A DNA stretch of 64,000 bases from Pseudomonadota bacterium (GCA_021812385.1 JAKANO010000010.1:1-64000), one strand, 5' to 3'. Numbered from the stretch's first letter, positions 18,010 through 26,468 are shown. The notes: generated by a model from the sequence alone, not told the origin. A program made the numbers and translations.

Positions 18010-18177
18010 ATGAATGTAGAACAGTTGATCGCGGCATTGCAGCAGATGCCGCAACAGGCGGTGGTACTGCTGGAAGGCGATGCGGGCTACTCGCTGGTCG
18101 GCGGACTAAGCTTCGAAGAAAACGGCAACGGTGTTCCCGACGAAGTGATCTTGTTGCCGTCCCTAGCAGATGATTGA
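18010..18177 (+). CDS. Small acidic protein, 55 residues (not in ORF track)
   Basis: An open frame from ATG 18010 to TGA 18177, beginning eight bases after the previous gene. It reads MNVEQLIAALQQMPQQA..., with a core VVLLEGDAGYSLVGGLSFEE and an acidic C-terminus. The pattern resembles small proteins that follow phage-like or AAA genes, but no function is assigned. Tight spacing and the amphipathic start support it being real. Confidence 0.55.
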   Translation: MNVEQLIAALQQMPQQAVVLLEGDAGYSLVGGLSFEENGNGVPDEVILLPSLADD

Positions 18178-18201
18178 CGGGGAAGATGATTAAAAACCTT
18201 C

Positions 18202-18272
18202 AACCGCAGAGACGCCGAGACGCAGAGAAAGTCCAACCTGATTTCCTCAGCGCCTCCGCGCCTCTGCGGTAA
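18202..18272. repeat. Dispersed inverted repeat, copy 1 (ACCGCAGAG family)
   Basis: Left arm begins AACCGCAGAGACGC. The right arm ends CGCCTCTGCGGT, its reverse complement with mismatches. It lies between the 55-residue gene and the GST gene. It belongs to the intergenic family described in the findings. Confidence 0.75.
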
Positions 18273-18284
18273 GATTTTTGACTT

Positions 18285-18905
18285 ATGCCCATGAAACTCT
18301 ACATGACCCCCGGCTCTTGCTCCACCGGCATTCACATTTTGCTGGAAGAACTCGATCTCCCCTTCGAGGCATACATCTTGAATCTGCCGGCGGGCGATCA
18401 CCTCAAGCCCGACTATCTCGCGATCAACCCGAAATCCACCATCCCCACCCTGGTGCGCGACGACGGCTCGGCACTCACCGAATTCCAAGCCATCGCCTAC
18501 TGGCTGGCGCGCAAGTATCCGAAAGCGAAGCTGCTGCCGGGCGACGCGGACGGCGATGCGCAGGCGATCGAAGCCATGGACTATGTGGTCGGCACCATCC
18601 ACGGCCAAGGCTATACGCGCATTTTCACCACCGCCAATTACACGCCGAACGAAGCTGACCACGAAGCGATTAAGGCGCGTGGGCGGGAAATCGTCGCGCA
18701 GAGTTTCGCCATCATGAACGCCGCTCTGGCCGACAAAGAATATATCGTAGGCAGTTTCTCCATCGCCGATGCCGCGCTGTTTTACGTGGAATTCTGGGCC
18801 GACAAGATCGGCATCGCACTGCCGCCGCATTGCCAGGCGCACTACCAGCGCATGCGTGCGCGGCCGGTAGTGCAGCGTGTGCTGCGCGAAGAAGGGTATC
18901 GCTAA
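18285..18905 (+). CDS. Glutathione S-transferase family protein
   Basis: Cytoplasmic GST of 206 residues. The N-terminal thioredoxin-like domain has the catalytic-region MTPGSCSTGIHILLEE, the cis-Pro strand KSTIPTLV and the glutathione-binding LTEFQAIAYWLA. A helical C-terminal domain contains YIVGSFSIADAALFY. Substrate unknown. A second ATG at 18291 is equally possible. SelO follows after two bases. Confidence 0.88.
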   Translation: MPMKLYMTPGSCSTGIHILLEELDLPFEAYILNLPAGDHLKPDYLAINPKSTIPTLVRDDGSALTEFQAIAYWLARKYPKAKLLPGDADGDAQAIEAMDYVVGTIHGQGYTRIFTTANYTPNEADHEAIKARGREIVAQSFAIMNAALADKEYIVGSFSIADAALFYVEFWADKIGIALPPHCQAHYQRMRARPVVQRVLREEGYR

Positions 18906-18907
18906 CC

Positions 18908-20410
18908 ATGGATATCGCTGTTGCCCCGGATTTGAAGCCCCACGACGAGATTCCGCTCGATCCGCGCTATGCGGATTTGCGCGATCCCTATCACACGCCG
19001 GTCTTGCCCACGCCTTTACCGCAACCTCGGCTGCTGCACTTCAATGCTGCGCTCGCCGCAGAGCTCGGCCTCGACACCGGGGATCAGGAGCTGATTGAAA
19101 TTCTCAGCGGCAATCGCCCCTGGCCCGCGTATGCGCCGATCGCTTCCGTGTATGCCGGGCATCAATTCGGCAGCTGGGTGTCGCAGTTGGGCGACGGCCG
19201 CGCGCTGACCATCGCGGAAATTCGCAAGCCGGACGGCGCGCGCGTGGAGCTGCAACTCAAGGGCGCGGGACAAACGCCCTACTCGCGCGGCGCCGACGGC
19301 CGCGCCGTGCTGCGCTCGTCGATCCGCGAATACCTGTGCTCCGAAGCCATGCACGCCCTGGGCATTCCCACCACGCGCTGCCTGAGCTTGGTGGCTTCAC
19401 CAGAGCCAGTGCAGCGCGAAACCGTGGAGACTGCCGCCGTGGTGTGCCGCGTCGCGCCCAGCTTCGTGCGCTTCGGCCAATTCGAATTCTTCTACCATCG
19501 CAATCAGCATGCGCAGCTCGCACCGCTGGCCGATCACGTCATTGCGGAAAACTTCCCGCACCTGGCGGGGGAGCCGGATCGTTACGCGCGCTGGCTGGAA
19601 GAAGTCATCGAGCGCACCGCGCGCCTGATCGCGCAGTGGCAAACGGTGGGCTTCTGCCACGGCGTGATGAACACCGACAACTTCTCCATCCTCGGCCTCA
19701 CCCTGGACTATGGGCCGTTCGGTTTTCTCGACGCCTTCCGCCAGCATCATGTCTGCAACCACTCCGATTACGAGGGCCGCTATGGTTACGACAGCCAGCC
19801 ATTAATCGGGCAATGGAATACCTCACGCCTATTGCAAGCCGCACTGCCGCTACTCTCCGACAATCAGCAAATAGCCGCCGACATCGTCACCAGCATCTAC
19901 GAACGCTACGCGCCGGCCTATTCGCGCGCAGCCATCCGGCGCTGGGCGGACAAGCTCGGGCTGCGTGAAGTGCGCGATGGCGATACCGGTTTGATCAGCC
20001 GCCTGCTGACCATCTTGCATCACGGCAAAAGCGATTTCACGCGCAGCTTCCGCCACCTGTCGCGGGTGCGCACCGACACCGATACGCCGGCCAACGGCGT
20101 GCGCGAAGAGATTTGCGATGTTGCGGCGTTCGATGCCTGGATCGCGGACTACCGCGCACGGCTGCGCGCCGAACAGAATACCGACGACGCTGCGCGCGCC
20201 GCCCGGATGAACCGGGTGAACCCAAAATACGTGCTGCGCAACCATCTCGCTCAAGCCGCCATTGAACGCGCCATGGACGGCGACGACACGGAAATCGACA
20301 CCCTGATGCAATTGCTGAGCCGCCCTTACGACGAGCAGCCCGACAGGGAGCGCTACGCCGATGCGCCGCCCGACGAACTGCGGCATTTGGAAATCAGTTG
20401 CTCGTCCTAA
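18908..20410 (+). CDS. selO: SelO/YdiU protein adenylyltransferase (pseudokinase)
   Basis: A 500-residue member of the SelO family, which transfers AMP to Ser/Thr/Tyr of target proteins in redox homeostasis. Diagnostic stretches are GAGQTPYSRGADGRAVLRSS, IREYLCSEAMHALGIPT and HGVMNTDNFSILGL with the following DYGPFGFLD. I start at ATG 18908, two bases after the GST stop. The longer ORF-track start overlaps the GST. The C-terminus ends HLEISCSS, with Cys in the position where some homologues carry selenocysteine. Confidence 0.93.
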   Translation: MDIAVAPDLKPHDEIPLDPRYADLRDPYHTPVLPTPLPQPRLLHFNAALAAELGLDTGDQELIEILSGNRPWPAYAPIASVYAGHQFGSWVSQLGDGRALTIAEIRKPDGARVELQLKGAGQTPYSRGADGRAVLRSSIREYLCSEAMHALGIPTTRCLSLVASPEPVQRETVETAAVVCRVAPSFVRFGQFEFFYHRNQHAQLAPLADHVIAENFPHLAGEPDRYARWLEEVIERTARLIAQWQTVGFCHGVMNTDNFSILGLTLDYGPFGFLDAFRQHHVCNHSDYEGRYGYDSQPLIGQWNTSRLLQAALPLLSDNQQIAADIVTSIYERYAPAYSRAAIRRWADKLGLREVRDGDTGLISRLLTILHHGKSDFTRSFRHLSRVRTDTDTPANGVREEICDVAAFDAWIADYRARLRAEQNTDDAARAARMNRVNPKYVLRNHLAQAAIERAMDGDDTEIDTLMQLLSRPYDEQPDRERYADAPPDELRHLEISCSS

Positions 20411-20443
20411 AGCAAAACATGGCCCGGCTCTGTAGCGCCCGAT

Positions 20444-20722
20444 ATGGAAGCAACGCAGATGAACAATGAAACATCGCTCGGGTTTGTCGTGGCGGAAATG
20501 AACACGCATCACTTCATGTTCCGCGGTGCGGGACAGGATAGGAACACCGCCCGGGCCGCGCTGCTCAACGCCTGGCGCGCACATCGCAGCGCGCTGCTAG
20601 CGCGCTACCCGGAGCGCAGCGATTCCATACCCGACGAGACTAAAATGGAACAGCATTTCAAGATTTATTATCTGGAATTCGAGTTGGATGCGGGCTATCG
20701 CGACGGCGAGCGCCTGGTATAA
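20444..20722 (+). CDS. Hypothetical 92-residue protein
   Basis: Small soluble protein not recognised. The pattern GFVVAEMNTHHFMFRGAGQD suggests an alpha/beta fold. A start at ATG 20459 (MNNETSL) is an alternative and gives 87 residues. It follows selO and precedes the FAA hydrolase on the same strand. Confidence 0.55.
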   Translation: MEATQMNNETSLGFVVAEMNTHHFMFRGAGQDRNTARAALLNAWRAHRSALLARYPERSDSIPDETKMEQHFKIYYLEFELDAGYRDGERLV

Positions 20723-20757
20723 ATGAATTCGCTTTACATTATCGAGAGACCAACCCA

Positions 20758-21444
20758 ATGAACTACGCCTTCCCACCCGCCCCCATCGTCACTCTCGACG
20801 CCATGTCGAGTGAACCGTTTCCAGTGCGCCGAATTTTTTGCGTCGGGCAAAATTATCCCGATCATGCGCGCGAAATGGGCGCCGATCCAGAAAGCGACAA
20901 ACCCTTCTTTTTCATGAAGCCGCCGGGTGCGATTCTGCAAAACAATTCCGTCATGCCCTACCCGCCCTTCACTCAGGATTTGCAGCCCGAGGTGGAACTG
21001 GTGGTGGCCTTGCACAAGGGCGGCAAAAACATCCCCGTCGGTAAAGTCGATTACGACTACGTATTCGGCTATGCCGTGGGCCTGGACATGACGCGGCGCG
21101 ACCTGCAACGCACCGCCAAGGAAAAGGGCCGGCCCTGGGACATGGCCAAGGGCTTCGACCATTCCGCGCCGTGCAGCGCGATCACACCCGAGTTTTATGC
21201 GGGCAACATCGCGCGTGGAAAAATCGAACTCAAGGTGAATGGCGAAATCCGCCAAAGCGCCGATGTCGGCGACATGATTTGGAAGATTCCGCAGATGGTC
21301 AACTACCTGTCGAATCTGGTCGAACTGTTTCCCGGCGATCTGATCTTCACCGGCACCCCTGCCGGCGTTGCGCCCGTGGTCAAGGGCGATGTCATCGAAG
21401 CCACGGTCGCGGGCCTGGAACCGCTGATCATCACCATCGGATAA
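20758..21444 (+). CDS. Fumarylacetoacetate hydrolase family protein (fumarylpyruvate hydrolase-like)
   Basis: A 228-residue C-C bond hydrolase or decarboxylase. Conserved features include FCVGQNYPDHAREMG at the N-terminus, metal-binding acidic residues in QPEVELVVALHKGG, YAVGLDMTRRDLQ and the C-terminal FTGTPAGVAPVVKGD. It is close in size to YcgM-type oxaloacetate decarboxylase/acylpyruvase. The natural substrate cannot be fixed from sequence. Confidence 0.9.
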   Translation: MNYAFPPAPIVTLDAMSSEPFPVRRIFCVGQNYPDHAREMGADPESDKPFFFMKPPGAILQNNSVMPYPPFTQDLQPEVELVVALHKGGKNIPVGKVDYDYVFGYAVGLDMTRRDLQRTAKEKGRPWDMAKGFDHSAPCSAITPEFYAGNIARGKIELKVNGEIRQSADVGDMIWKIPQMVNYLSNLVELFPGDLIFTGTPAGVAPVVKGDVIEATVAGLEPLIITIG

Positions 21445-21461
21445 GCCAGATCGGAACAGCC

Positions 21462-21896
21462 ATGAATACCGCAAACATCCTGGAACACAATCGCGTCATC
21501 CTGTGCCACTTTGACAGCTACAGCGCCGCCCTGAACTTCGCCCGCTACGGCGACAGCGTATTGGCGCCCGCGCCTTTATCGGCGCAAGCCAGCGCCATCG
21601 CCGCACCCGAGTCAGCGGCGGAGCACTACAACCCCAGCCCTGTGGTGGATGCCTTGGCGGCGCAGTGCGGCCTCGACGCTGGGCAGCTGCTCCTCGACCA
21701 TGACTTCCAAGCCTGGCTTTCCGACAACAGCGTCCCGGTGCGCATTCATCTGGTGCGCTTCACCACCTTCGAAGCTCCGCATGCAGCGATAGAGCCGTTG
21801 GGTGGCGTGTTCAAACCGATCAGCGGAATGCGCGGCATGCCGCCGCTCGAGTTGAATCTGATGCGACAAGTGTTCAATCAGATCATCGGCGGCTGA
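21462..21896 (+). CDS. Hypothetical 144-residue protein
   Basis: Not recognised. The true start is ATG 21462 (the ORF track extends into the FAA gene). It has an N-terminal VILCHFDSYSAAL, an Ala/Pro-rich centre and a C-terminal LMRQVFNQIIGG. A similar C-terminal peptide recurs at 22272-22340, so a paralogue or duplication once lay downstream. It begins 17 bases after the FAA hydrolase. Confidence 0.6.
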   Translation: MNTANILEHNRVILCHFDSYSAALNFARYGDSVLAPAPLSAQASAIAAPESAAEHYNPSPVVDALAAQCGLDAGQLLLDHDFQAWLSDNSVPVRIHLVRFTTFEAPHAAIEPLGGVFKPISGMRGMPPLELNLMRQVFNQIIGG

Positions 21897-22000
21897 CAGC
21901 GAGGCCGGAAACAGTTTTCCCGGATGTTCCGGGGAATTTCAATGGGGGCGAGGCGTTGGGCCTCGGTCTCATCACTTTTAACCTGCTTAGGGAGATCATC

Positions 22001-22228
22001 ATGGCTTTATGTACTGGCGAACGCAAAACCAATCAACTGCAATGCTATGGAACAATCTACAAATGCAAGGCCTGCGGCAACGAAGGATGCATGCAAAACA
22101 AGGAGCACGCGTGTAGCAATCAGGGCTTCTCGGTCTTGGAACGCTGCTACAAATGCGGTGCCACCGGGCAAATGGAAATGCTGCCCAATGAGGAAAGAGC
22201 CCCGCGCAAGACGCCTAGTTACGGTTAA
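22001..22228 (+). CDS. Small cysteine-rich putative zinc-binding protein
   Basis: A 75-residue protein with ten or so Cys arranged as zinc-ribbon knuckles: YKCKACGNEGC and CYKCGATGQ. It starts at ATG 22001 after AGGGAG, a good ribosome-binding site. The upstream extension in the ORF track is not needed. Function unknown. A CGAGGC/GCCTCG hairpin lies upstream at 21949-21965. Confidence 0.65.
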   Translation: MALCTGERKTNQLQCYGTIYKCKACGNEGCMQNKEHACSNQGFSVLERCYKCGATGQMEMLPNEERAPRKTPSYG

Positions 22229-22340
22229 ACCCGCCGCCGGCGCCCCGCAGGAAGCGCTGCAACACAGCAGCGGCATGAGGTGAATGCCCATGATCGAGCG
22301 GCATCTGATGCGTCAGATTTTCAATTTGATCATGGGAGGT
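22229..22340 (+). pseudogene. C-terminal remnant of a paralogue of the 21462 gene
   Basis: In one frame the stretch reads AP..A....GMR-stop-MPMIERHLMRQIFNLIMGG. The intact gene ends APHAAIEPLGG...GMRGMPPLELNLMRQVFNQIIGG. A TGA stands where a Gly codon is expected, and the 5' part of the gene is missing. The frame then runs on into unrelated sequence (ORF 22284-22514). Confidence 0.4.
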
Positions 22341-22376
22341 GGTAAAACATCTGTTCTTGAGATTTTGCCCCACCGC

Positions 22377-22766
22377 TCATCCCTCGGCTTGCCTTGCTTC
22401 CGGATCAATATCTTCATAAGCCTCGGGCCGAAAACGTGGCGTGCAGATGGCGAGAAAGATCAAATCTTCAGTGCCGAGATTGGTGATGCGTTGGCGGCAA
22501 CCGGGGGGAATTAGCACCACGTCACCAGCGCCGACATCCTGCGCAAGTAGGCTCCCGACCTCGACCCGGCCGTTGCCGGAGAGCAACACATAGCGCTCCG
22601 TTGTTCCATGCAAACGGTGCCAGCGCGTAGTAACGCCGGCTGCGACGCGCGCGCGGGCAATGGAGACTTCGGGATCGACAGCGCTGTTCGATAGCTCGTG
22701 AATGAAGCAACGCTCAGGCGTGTAGAACTCCGCATCCGCAATCATGTGCCGTACTTGTTCGTGCAT
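22377..22766 (-). CDS. Cupin-domain protein
   Basis: A 129-residue single-domain cupin. Motif 1 appears as TRWHRLHGTTERYVLLSG (His, His, Glu metal ligands) and motif 2 as AGDVVLIPPGCRQRITN. Members bind metals and may be isomerases, dioxygenases or sugar-binding sensors. Function here is unknown. It precedes an esterase gene on the same strand by reading direction, with a 24-base gap. Confidence 0.8.
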   Translation of the reverse strand: MHEQVRHMIADAEFYTPERCFIHELSNSAVDPEVSIARARVAAGVTTRWHRLHGTTERYVLLSGNGRVEVGSLLAQDVGAGDVVLIPPGCRQRITNLGTEDLIFLAICTPRFRPEAYEDIDPEARQAEG

Positions 22767-22790
22767 ACGCCCTCCGTGTTTGCCGCGTTG

Positions 22791-23864
22791 CTAGCGTTCG
22801 TTGCCTATCGACGTGAAAAATGTCCACATCACATCGTCGGCCGATATCGCTTGCGAAGGGCGCTCGTCACCGCGCACCTTGGTTCCGCCCGGCCAGGAAT
22901 GTCCGCCGGTGTCGGTGACGCAAAGTTGCACCGCCACATTGCCTCGGCATTGGGTATATTTATCGCAATAGGCGCCAGGCGTTTCGAGCACGCGCTGCGG
23001 CGTTGGATTGCAGCTGTTCAGCTTGACCCACTTCGCTATCGTAGCCGGTACCGAAGTGAAATCCGCGACCTTGGACATATCCCTGAACGTCTTGCCGGCG
23101 CCGCCGCTGTAGAGCACATGATCATCGTTCTTGGCATGGATGTGCAGGATGGAGATCGGCGCCTTGGGCGCACAGCTTGTGGTGTTGTCGGTTCCGGCCA
23201 CGGAGGCGATGGCCTTGAATGTGTCCGCCATCTCGCACGCGAGGCGGTACGTCAGCATGCCGCCGTTCGACATCCCCGTCGCGTAGATTTGCTTGCGGTC
23301 AATGTTGAGTTGGTGGGTGACGTTACCGATGATCTTTCTGACGAAGCCGACATCGTCGACGTTCTGGTCGCGCGCAGCGGCGCAGCACGTGCCGGCATCC
23401 CAGGTTGCGAACTTGCCGGAATTCAGCTTGCTGTATCCGTTCGGAAACACCACGACGAATCCCTCCGCATCCGCTTTCGAGATCAGGCCGTAGTTTTTGT
23501 CCGAGGCCATATAGTTCATGTCGCCGCCGCCGCCATGAAAAGCCAACACCAGCGGCGCAGGCGTCGCAGCGCTGTAACGCTGCGGCACATGCACGCGATA
23601 CAGGCGCGTCAGTCCATCGTGCGCGATGGAGAAAGTGTAGTCGCCGGGCCTGTCGATTTTCGCTGTGGCATCCGCACTGGACTCGGAAGCCGGCTTGTCT
23701 TGATGCCTCTTGAGCCAACGCTGCTTGAGCCGCTCTCGAAAGGTACCGCTTGCAGCACCGTCTTGCGCGGCGACATCGCGGGGGAGTAAGACGAGGCTGC
23801 ATACGAGCAGGGAAATCAGCATGCCCGCGAAGATGAGACTTCTCATATCATTTGTTGTGCGCAT
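22791..23864 (-). CDS. Secreted PHB-depolymerase/feruloyl-esterase family hydrolase
   Basis: A 357-residue alpha/beta hydrolase with a signal peptide (LIFAGMLISLLVCSLVLL then VAA-QDG). The domain begins RPGDYTFSIAHDGLTRLYRV. The nucleophile elbow is ATGMSNGGML, the oxyanion motif AFHGGGGDMNY, the acid HIHAKNDDHV and the His TGGHSWPGG. It is likely an extracytoplasmic esterase on polyhydroxybutyrate or plant-type esters. I chose ATG 23864; the longer ORF begins inside a dispersed repeat. Confidence 0.85.
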   Translation of the reverse strand: MRTTNDMRSLIFAGMLISLLVCSLVLLPRDVAAQDGAASGTFRERLKQRWLKRHQDKPASESSADATAKIDRPGDYTFSIAHDGLTRLYRVHVPQRYSAATPAPLVLAFHGGGGDMNYMASDKNYGLISKADAEGFVVVFPNGYSKLNSGKFATWDAGTCCAAARDQNVDDVGFVRKIIGNVTHQLNIDRKQIYATGMSNGGMLTYRLACEMADTFKAIASVAGTDNTTSCAPKAPISILHIHAKNDDHVLYSGGAGKTFRDMSKVADFTSVPATIAKWVKLNSCNPTPQRVLETPGAYCDKYTQCRGNVAVQLCVTDTGGHSWPGGTKVRGDERPSQAISADDVMWTFFTSIGNER

Positions 23865-23899
23865 TGGATATGTCTTCCTAGGATGAACCAAAAAAGTTA

Positions 23900-24011
23900 A
23901 ACCGCAGAGGACGCGGGTTAATTCAGAACTGAGCGAAATAATAGCACTCAGCCAGCATGTGACGCAGATCAAACGAAAGCGCCCTAGTCCTTCCTCTGCG
24001 TCCTCTGCGGT
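23900..24011. repeat. Dispersed inverted repeat, copy 2
   Basis: Left arm AACCGCAGAGGACGC, right arm GCGTCCTCTGCGGT, about 85 bases apart, in the gap upstream of the esterase. A clear member of the ACCGCAGAGG family. Confidence 0.8.
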
Positions 24012-24056
24012 GAAGCGCTGTTTTTAGGATAAGCCCTAAACTTTTTGCGGCGCTTC

Positions 24057-24593
24057 CTACGTAGCAGTAGTGTTGGAGTACTTTTCCAGCACCGCAATTT
24101 TCAGGTCCGGCACTTTAGGAATGCCGACACCCCCCGCAAGCGGAAAGTCGATGGCGACACCAGTGGGCTGATAGCCGCGCCGCTGATAGTAGGCGACGAG
24201 ATCGGGTCTTCCGGTCACCACCCGCAGCAGAAATTTTTCCGCGCCAAAGTTTTCGACGGCGTGCCTTTCGGCATGCGCAAGCATTTGCTTGCCGATCCCG
24301 GCGCCTTGCAGTCTTGGGTGCACAGCTAGCATACCGATCTGGCTGTATCCGCCAACCTTTTCGACATGAACACAAGCCACGGTTGCCGAATCCTTGAGAC
24401 CGAGCAGAATAATGGAATCGCGCCTTGCCATGACCTCCCCGACTTGGATTGCGCTGATCCTTTCTCCAGACAACAAGTGGGATTCATCCGTCCAGCCGGC
24501 GGCACCTGGTTTAGGGCGATACGCCTTGTTAACAAGCGCGGCTATCGCTTGGGCATCCGATGCGTTGGCTGTGCGAAAGGTTTCAATGCTCAT
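24057..24593 (-). CDS. GNAT-family N-acetyltransferase
   Basis: A 178-residue acetyltransferase. The acetyl-CoA binding motif A is seen as QIGMLAVHPRLQGAGIGKQML, followed by motif B VVTGRPDLVAYYQRRGYQPTG. Substrate unknown. A single gene, transcribed leftward into copy 2 of the repeat. Confidence 0.87.
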   Translation of the reverse strand: MSIETFRTANASDAQAIAALVNKAYRPKPGAAGWTDESHLLSGERISAIQVGEVMARRDSIILLGLKDSATVACVHVEKVGGYSQIGMLAVHPRLQGAGIGKQMLAHAERHAVENFGAEKFLLRVVTGRPDLVAYYQRRGYQPTGVAIDFPLAGGVGIPKVPDLKIAVLEKYSNTTAT

Positions 24594-24646
24594 GTGGCCA
24601 ATGTTGGACGGTCAGGTTGATTTCCATGTTTGCGCACGATCTAACC

Positions 24647-25558
24647 TTATTCGTTAGCTCTCACCTTTCTCGAAGTCTCGGAAAATCGCTCTATGCCGCC
24701 AGCCTTCTCGGAATAGACCTGAGCAATTGGCACTGCTAGGCCAGTCTTACTGAGTCGCGACCGGATAAGCCTTACTTGGGCCTCCCAGTGCTTATCAAGG
24801 AGAACGAACTCACAATAAGAAAGGGGAACAATGGCGTGCATAAAGTCGATCGCGTGATTTCTTGAGACCTTCACACCCCGATCTATCAAGAAAGTTCTCG
24901 CCAACTCTCGGAGAATATATCGAGTTCCCCTTTGAATCACCGCACCCGATGGTAACCGTGCCACAGCAGTCCGGAACTCCGGTTTCAGGTCATGTTCATT
25001 GCGCAAGACTTCGATGCGCTCCGCCACAGTATCAGCCAACTGATTAAATAATAGTTGGAGCTGATCCCCTTGAACTGCCCTGAAGAGGTCGCGAACCTTG
25101 AAAGCATTTGGAGTATATAGCTTCAGATGCGCGAAGGTACTCAGCAATCCCGCATCTGCGTGCGGTGCAATCGGTATCCTAGCTTGACCTGAGAGTAGCT
25201 CATTTTCCCGCCGGATCACTGAGAAGGGGTCAGAGTCCAGAAAGAAGACTCTGGGCAGGTTGTTTGCATAGAACTCTTCCGCCTTCTGCCCTTGAGTATG
25301 ATCTGTAACTTTCGAGAACTCGGCTAGGTTGAGCCAAGATAACGCGAGCGTACCCCCTCGCTTTTCGAGAGCGCGTACAAACCGCTGGGCCAAGATGGGA
25401 TCCTGGGAGAACTTTCGTAGAGCCCAGTGATCGAGGTATACGGCGGGAGGTAAGTCCTGCTGTATTACTATAGGGACACCGTCGGTATTGATCTCTAGCC
25501 TGACCATTGATTTTCGCTGTGGAGTCAGAGCTAAAGTTTGAGTAGAGGGGCTAGACAC
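24647..25558 (-). CDS. Hypothetical PIN-like protein
   Basis: A 303-residue protein of unrecognised family. Acidic residues arranged as in PIN-fold nucleases are visible: AVYLDHWALRKF near residue 40, LSWLNLAEF near 75 and HAIDFMHAIVPLSYCEFVLLD near 240. The last matches the usual PIN pattern of a conserved Asp before a hydrophobic strand. The start may be GTG 25558 or ATG 25507. Base composition is lower in GC than in flanking genes, hinting at transfer. A nuclease or toxin role is inference. Confidence 0.5.
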   Translation of the reverse strand: MSSPSTQTLALTPQRKSMVRLEINTDGVPIVIQQDLPPAVYLDHWALRKFSQDPILAQRFVRALEKRGGTLALSWLNLAEFSKVTDHTQGQKAEEFYANNLPRVFFLDSDPFSVIRRENELLSGQARIPIAPHADAGLLSTFAHLKLYTPNAFKVRDLFRAVQGDQLQLLFNQLADTVAERIEVLRNEHDLKPEFRTAVARLPSGAVIQRGTRYILRELARTFLIDRGVKVSRNHAIDFMHAIVPLSYCEFVLLDKHWEAQVRLIRSRLSKTGLAVPIAQVYSEKAGGIERFSETSRKVRANE

Positions 25559-25819
25559 CGCGGGCGGCCAGCCCCGGTGAGCGGAGCGAATGGCTCGAAC
25601 GCAGGGCTAGATCGCATCTGCGGCATGCCACTGCTCCAGAAGCTCATTCGCTTTTTCATCGATATATTTCCCAGTGCCGCCATATTACTTAACGAATTGT
25701 TCTACGAGGACGATGGCCTGAGGGCCAGACTCGATTTGTATTTTTAGCCTGGAGGGTCGCGCTCCCAGCAAGCATAACTTGCTGCCGTATCGACCCACTC
25801 GAACTGCTCGACCTGGATT

Positions 25820-26125
25820 TCACGCTAGCGCCTCGCGCACTACCTCCGGATGGCGCTTGGCGATACGAATCAGCGCTTGGGCCGCGCCTGAGGGCGATCT
25901 GCGCCCTTGCTCCCATTCTTGGAGCGTGCGCTTGGAAATTCCGAGCGCTTGGGCGAACTGTGCTTGGGACAAACCGGACTTCTGGCGTGCTTGCGCGACT
26001 TCATTGGGCTCGACATTGGTGACCCGCGCTGCTTGTGCGGTCTTCATTTCACGCACCGATTGCAGTAGCTTACGGCCAAGGGCCTCGCCTGTGGACACGC
26101 TCTTTGACTTGGTAGGATTAGCCAT
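25820..26125 (-). CDS. Antitoxin with XRE/HTH domain (NadS/HigA-like)
   Basis: A 101-residue protein. The C-terminal helix-turn-helix reads ARQKSGLSQAQFAQALGISKRTLQEWEQG. This places it with the NadS/HigA antitoxins that bind a RelE-type toxin and repress the shared operon. It overlaps the upstream toxin gene by eight bases. The toxin-first order is typical of HigBA-like loci. It probably binds the palindrome at 26443-26459. Confidence 0.88.
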   Translation of the reverse strand: MANPTKSKSVSTGEALGRKLLQSVREMKTAQAARVTNVEPNEVAQARQKSGLSQAQFAQALGISKRTLQEWEQGRRSPSGAAQALIRIAKRHPEVVREALA

Positions 26126-26432
26126 TTTCGATTTCCTCTCGAACTGCTTTCAGTAGATGGCCGGGGATGTTGTCCTTGGCCGACTTCGCGTACACCAGTA
26201 GCAGCCAGATTTCGCCAGAGGCTAAGCGAGTGAAATAGATGACCCTGACTCCTCCGCGCTTACCTGAGCCTGCACGCGACCATCGAACCTTCCGGCAACC
26301 GCCGCTACCTGGTATGACGTCGCCCGTCTCGGGATTGGCCGCCAGCCATGTGAAAAACTCCAGACGTTCCTCTGTAGACCACAACTTGTCGGCATCCGCC
26401 GCGAATGTGGGCGTTTCGATGAACGTGTACAT
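26118..26432 (-). CDS. RelE/HigB-type toxin
   Basis: A 104-residue toxin of the RelE superfamily: FIETPTFAADADKLWS, then GDVIPGSGGCRKVRW, RGGVRVIYF and LVYAKSAKDNIP. Members cleave mRNA at the ribosome. I start at ATG 26432; the ORF-track GTG 26441 lies inside the -10 box. The start sits at the predicted transcription start, so the mRNA may be leaderless. Confidence 0.88.
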   Translation of the reverse strand: MYTFIETPTFAADADKLWSTEERLEFFTWLAANPETGDVIPGSGGCRKVRWSRAGSGKRGGVRVIYFTRLASGEIWLLLVYAKSAKDNIPGHLLKAVREEIENG

Positions 26433-26439
26433 GAAACGC

Positions 26440-26468
26440 ACTATACGTCATAGACGTATTGCGTGCAA
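26440..26468 (-). promoter_or_regulatory. Toxin-antitoxin promoter with overlapping palindromic operator
   Basis: On the minus strand: TTGCAC, 17 bases, TATAGT. The perfect inverted repeat ATACGTC-N3-GACGTAT (26443-26459) occupies the spacer and part of the -10 box. That is where a repressor would block polymerase. The likely repressor is the HTH antitoxin, alone or with toxin, which is normal for this class. Confidence 0.7.

Noticed and set aside
22284-22514. 76-residue ORF as a separate gene
   Set aside because: Only its first 19 residues resemble anything (the 21462 protein tail); the rest is unrelated and overlaps the cupin gene, so it is treated as a remnant.
25538-25747. 69-residue ORF between the PIN-like and antitoxin genes
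   Set aside because: No ribosome site, no recognisable motif and partial overlap with the PIN-like gene start; the 25559-25819 gap is left without a gene.
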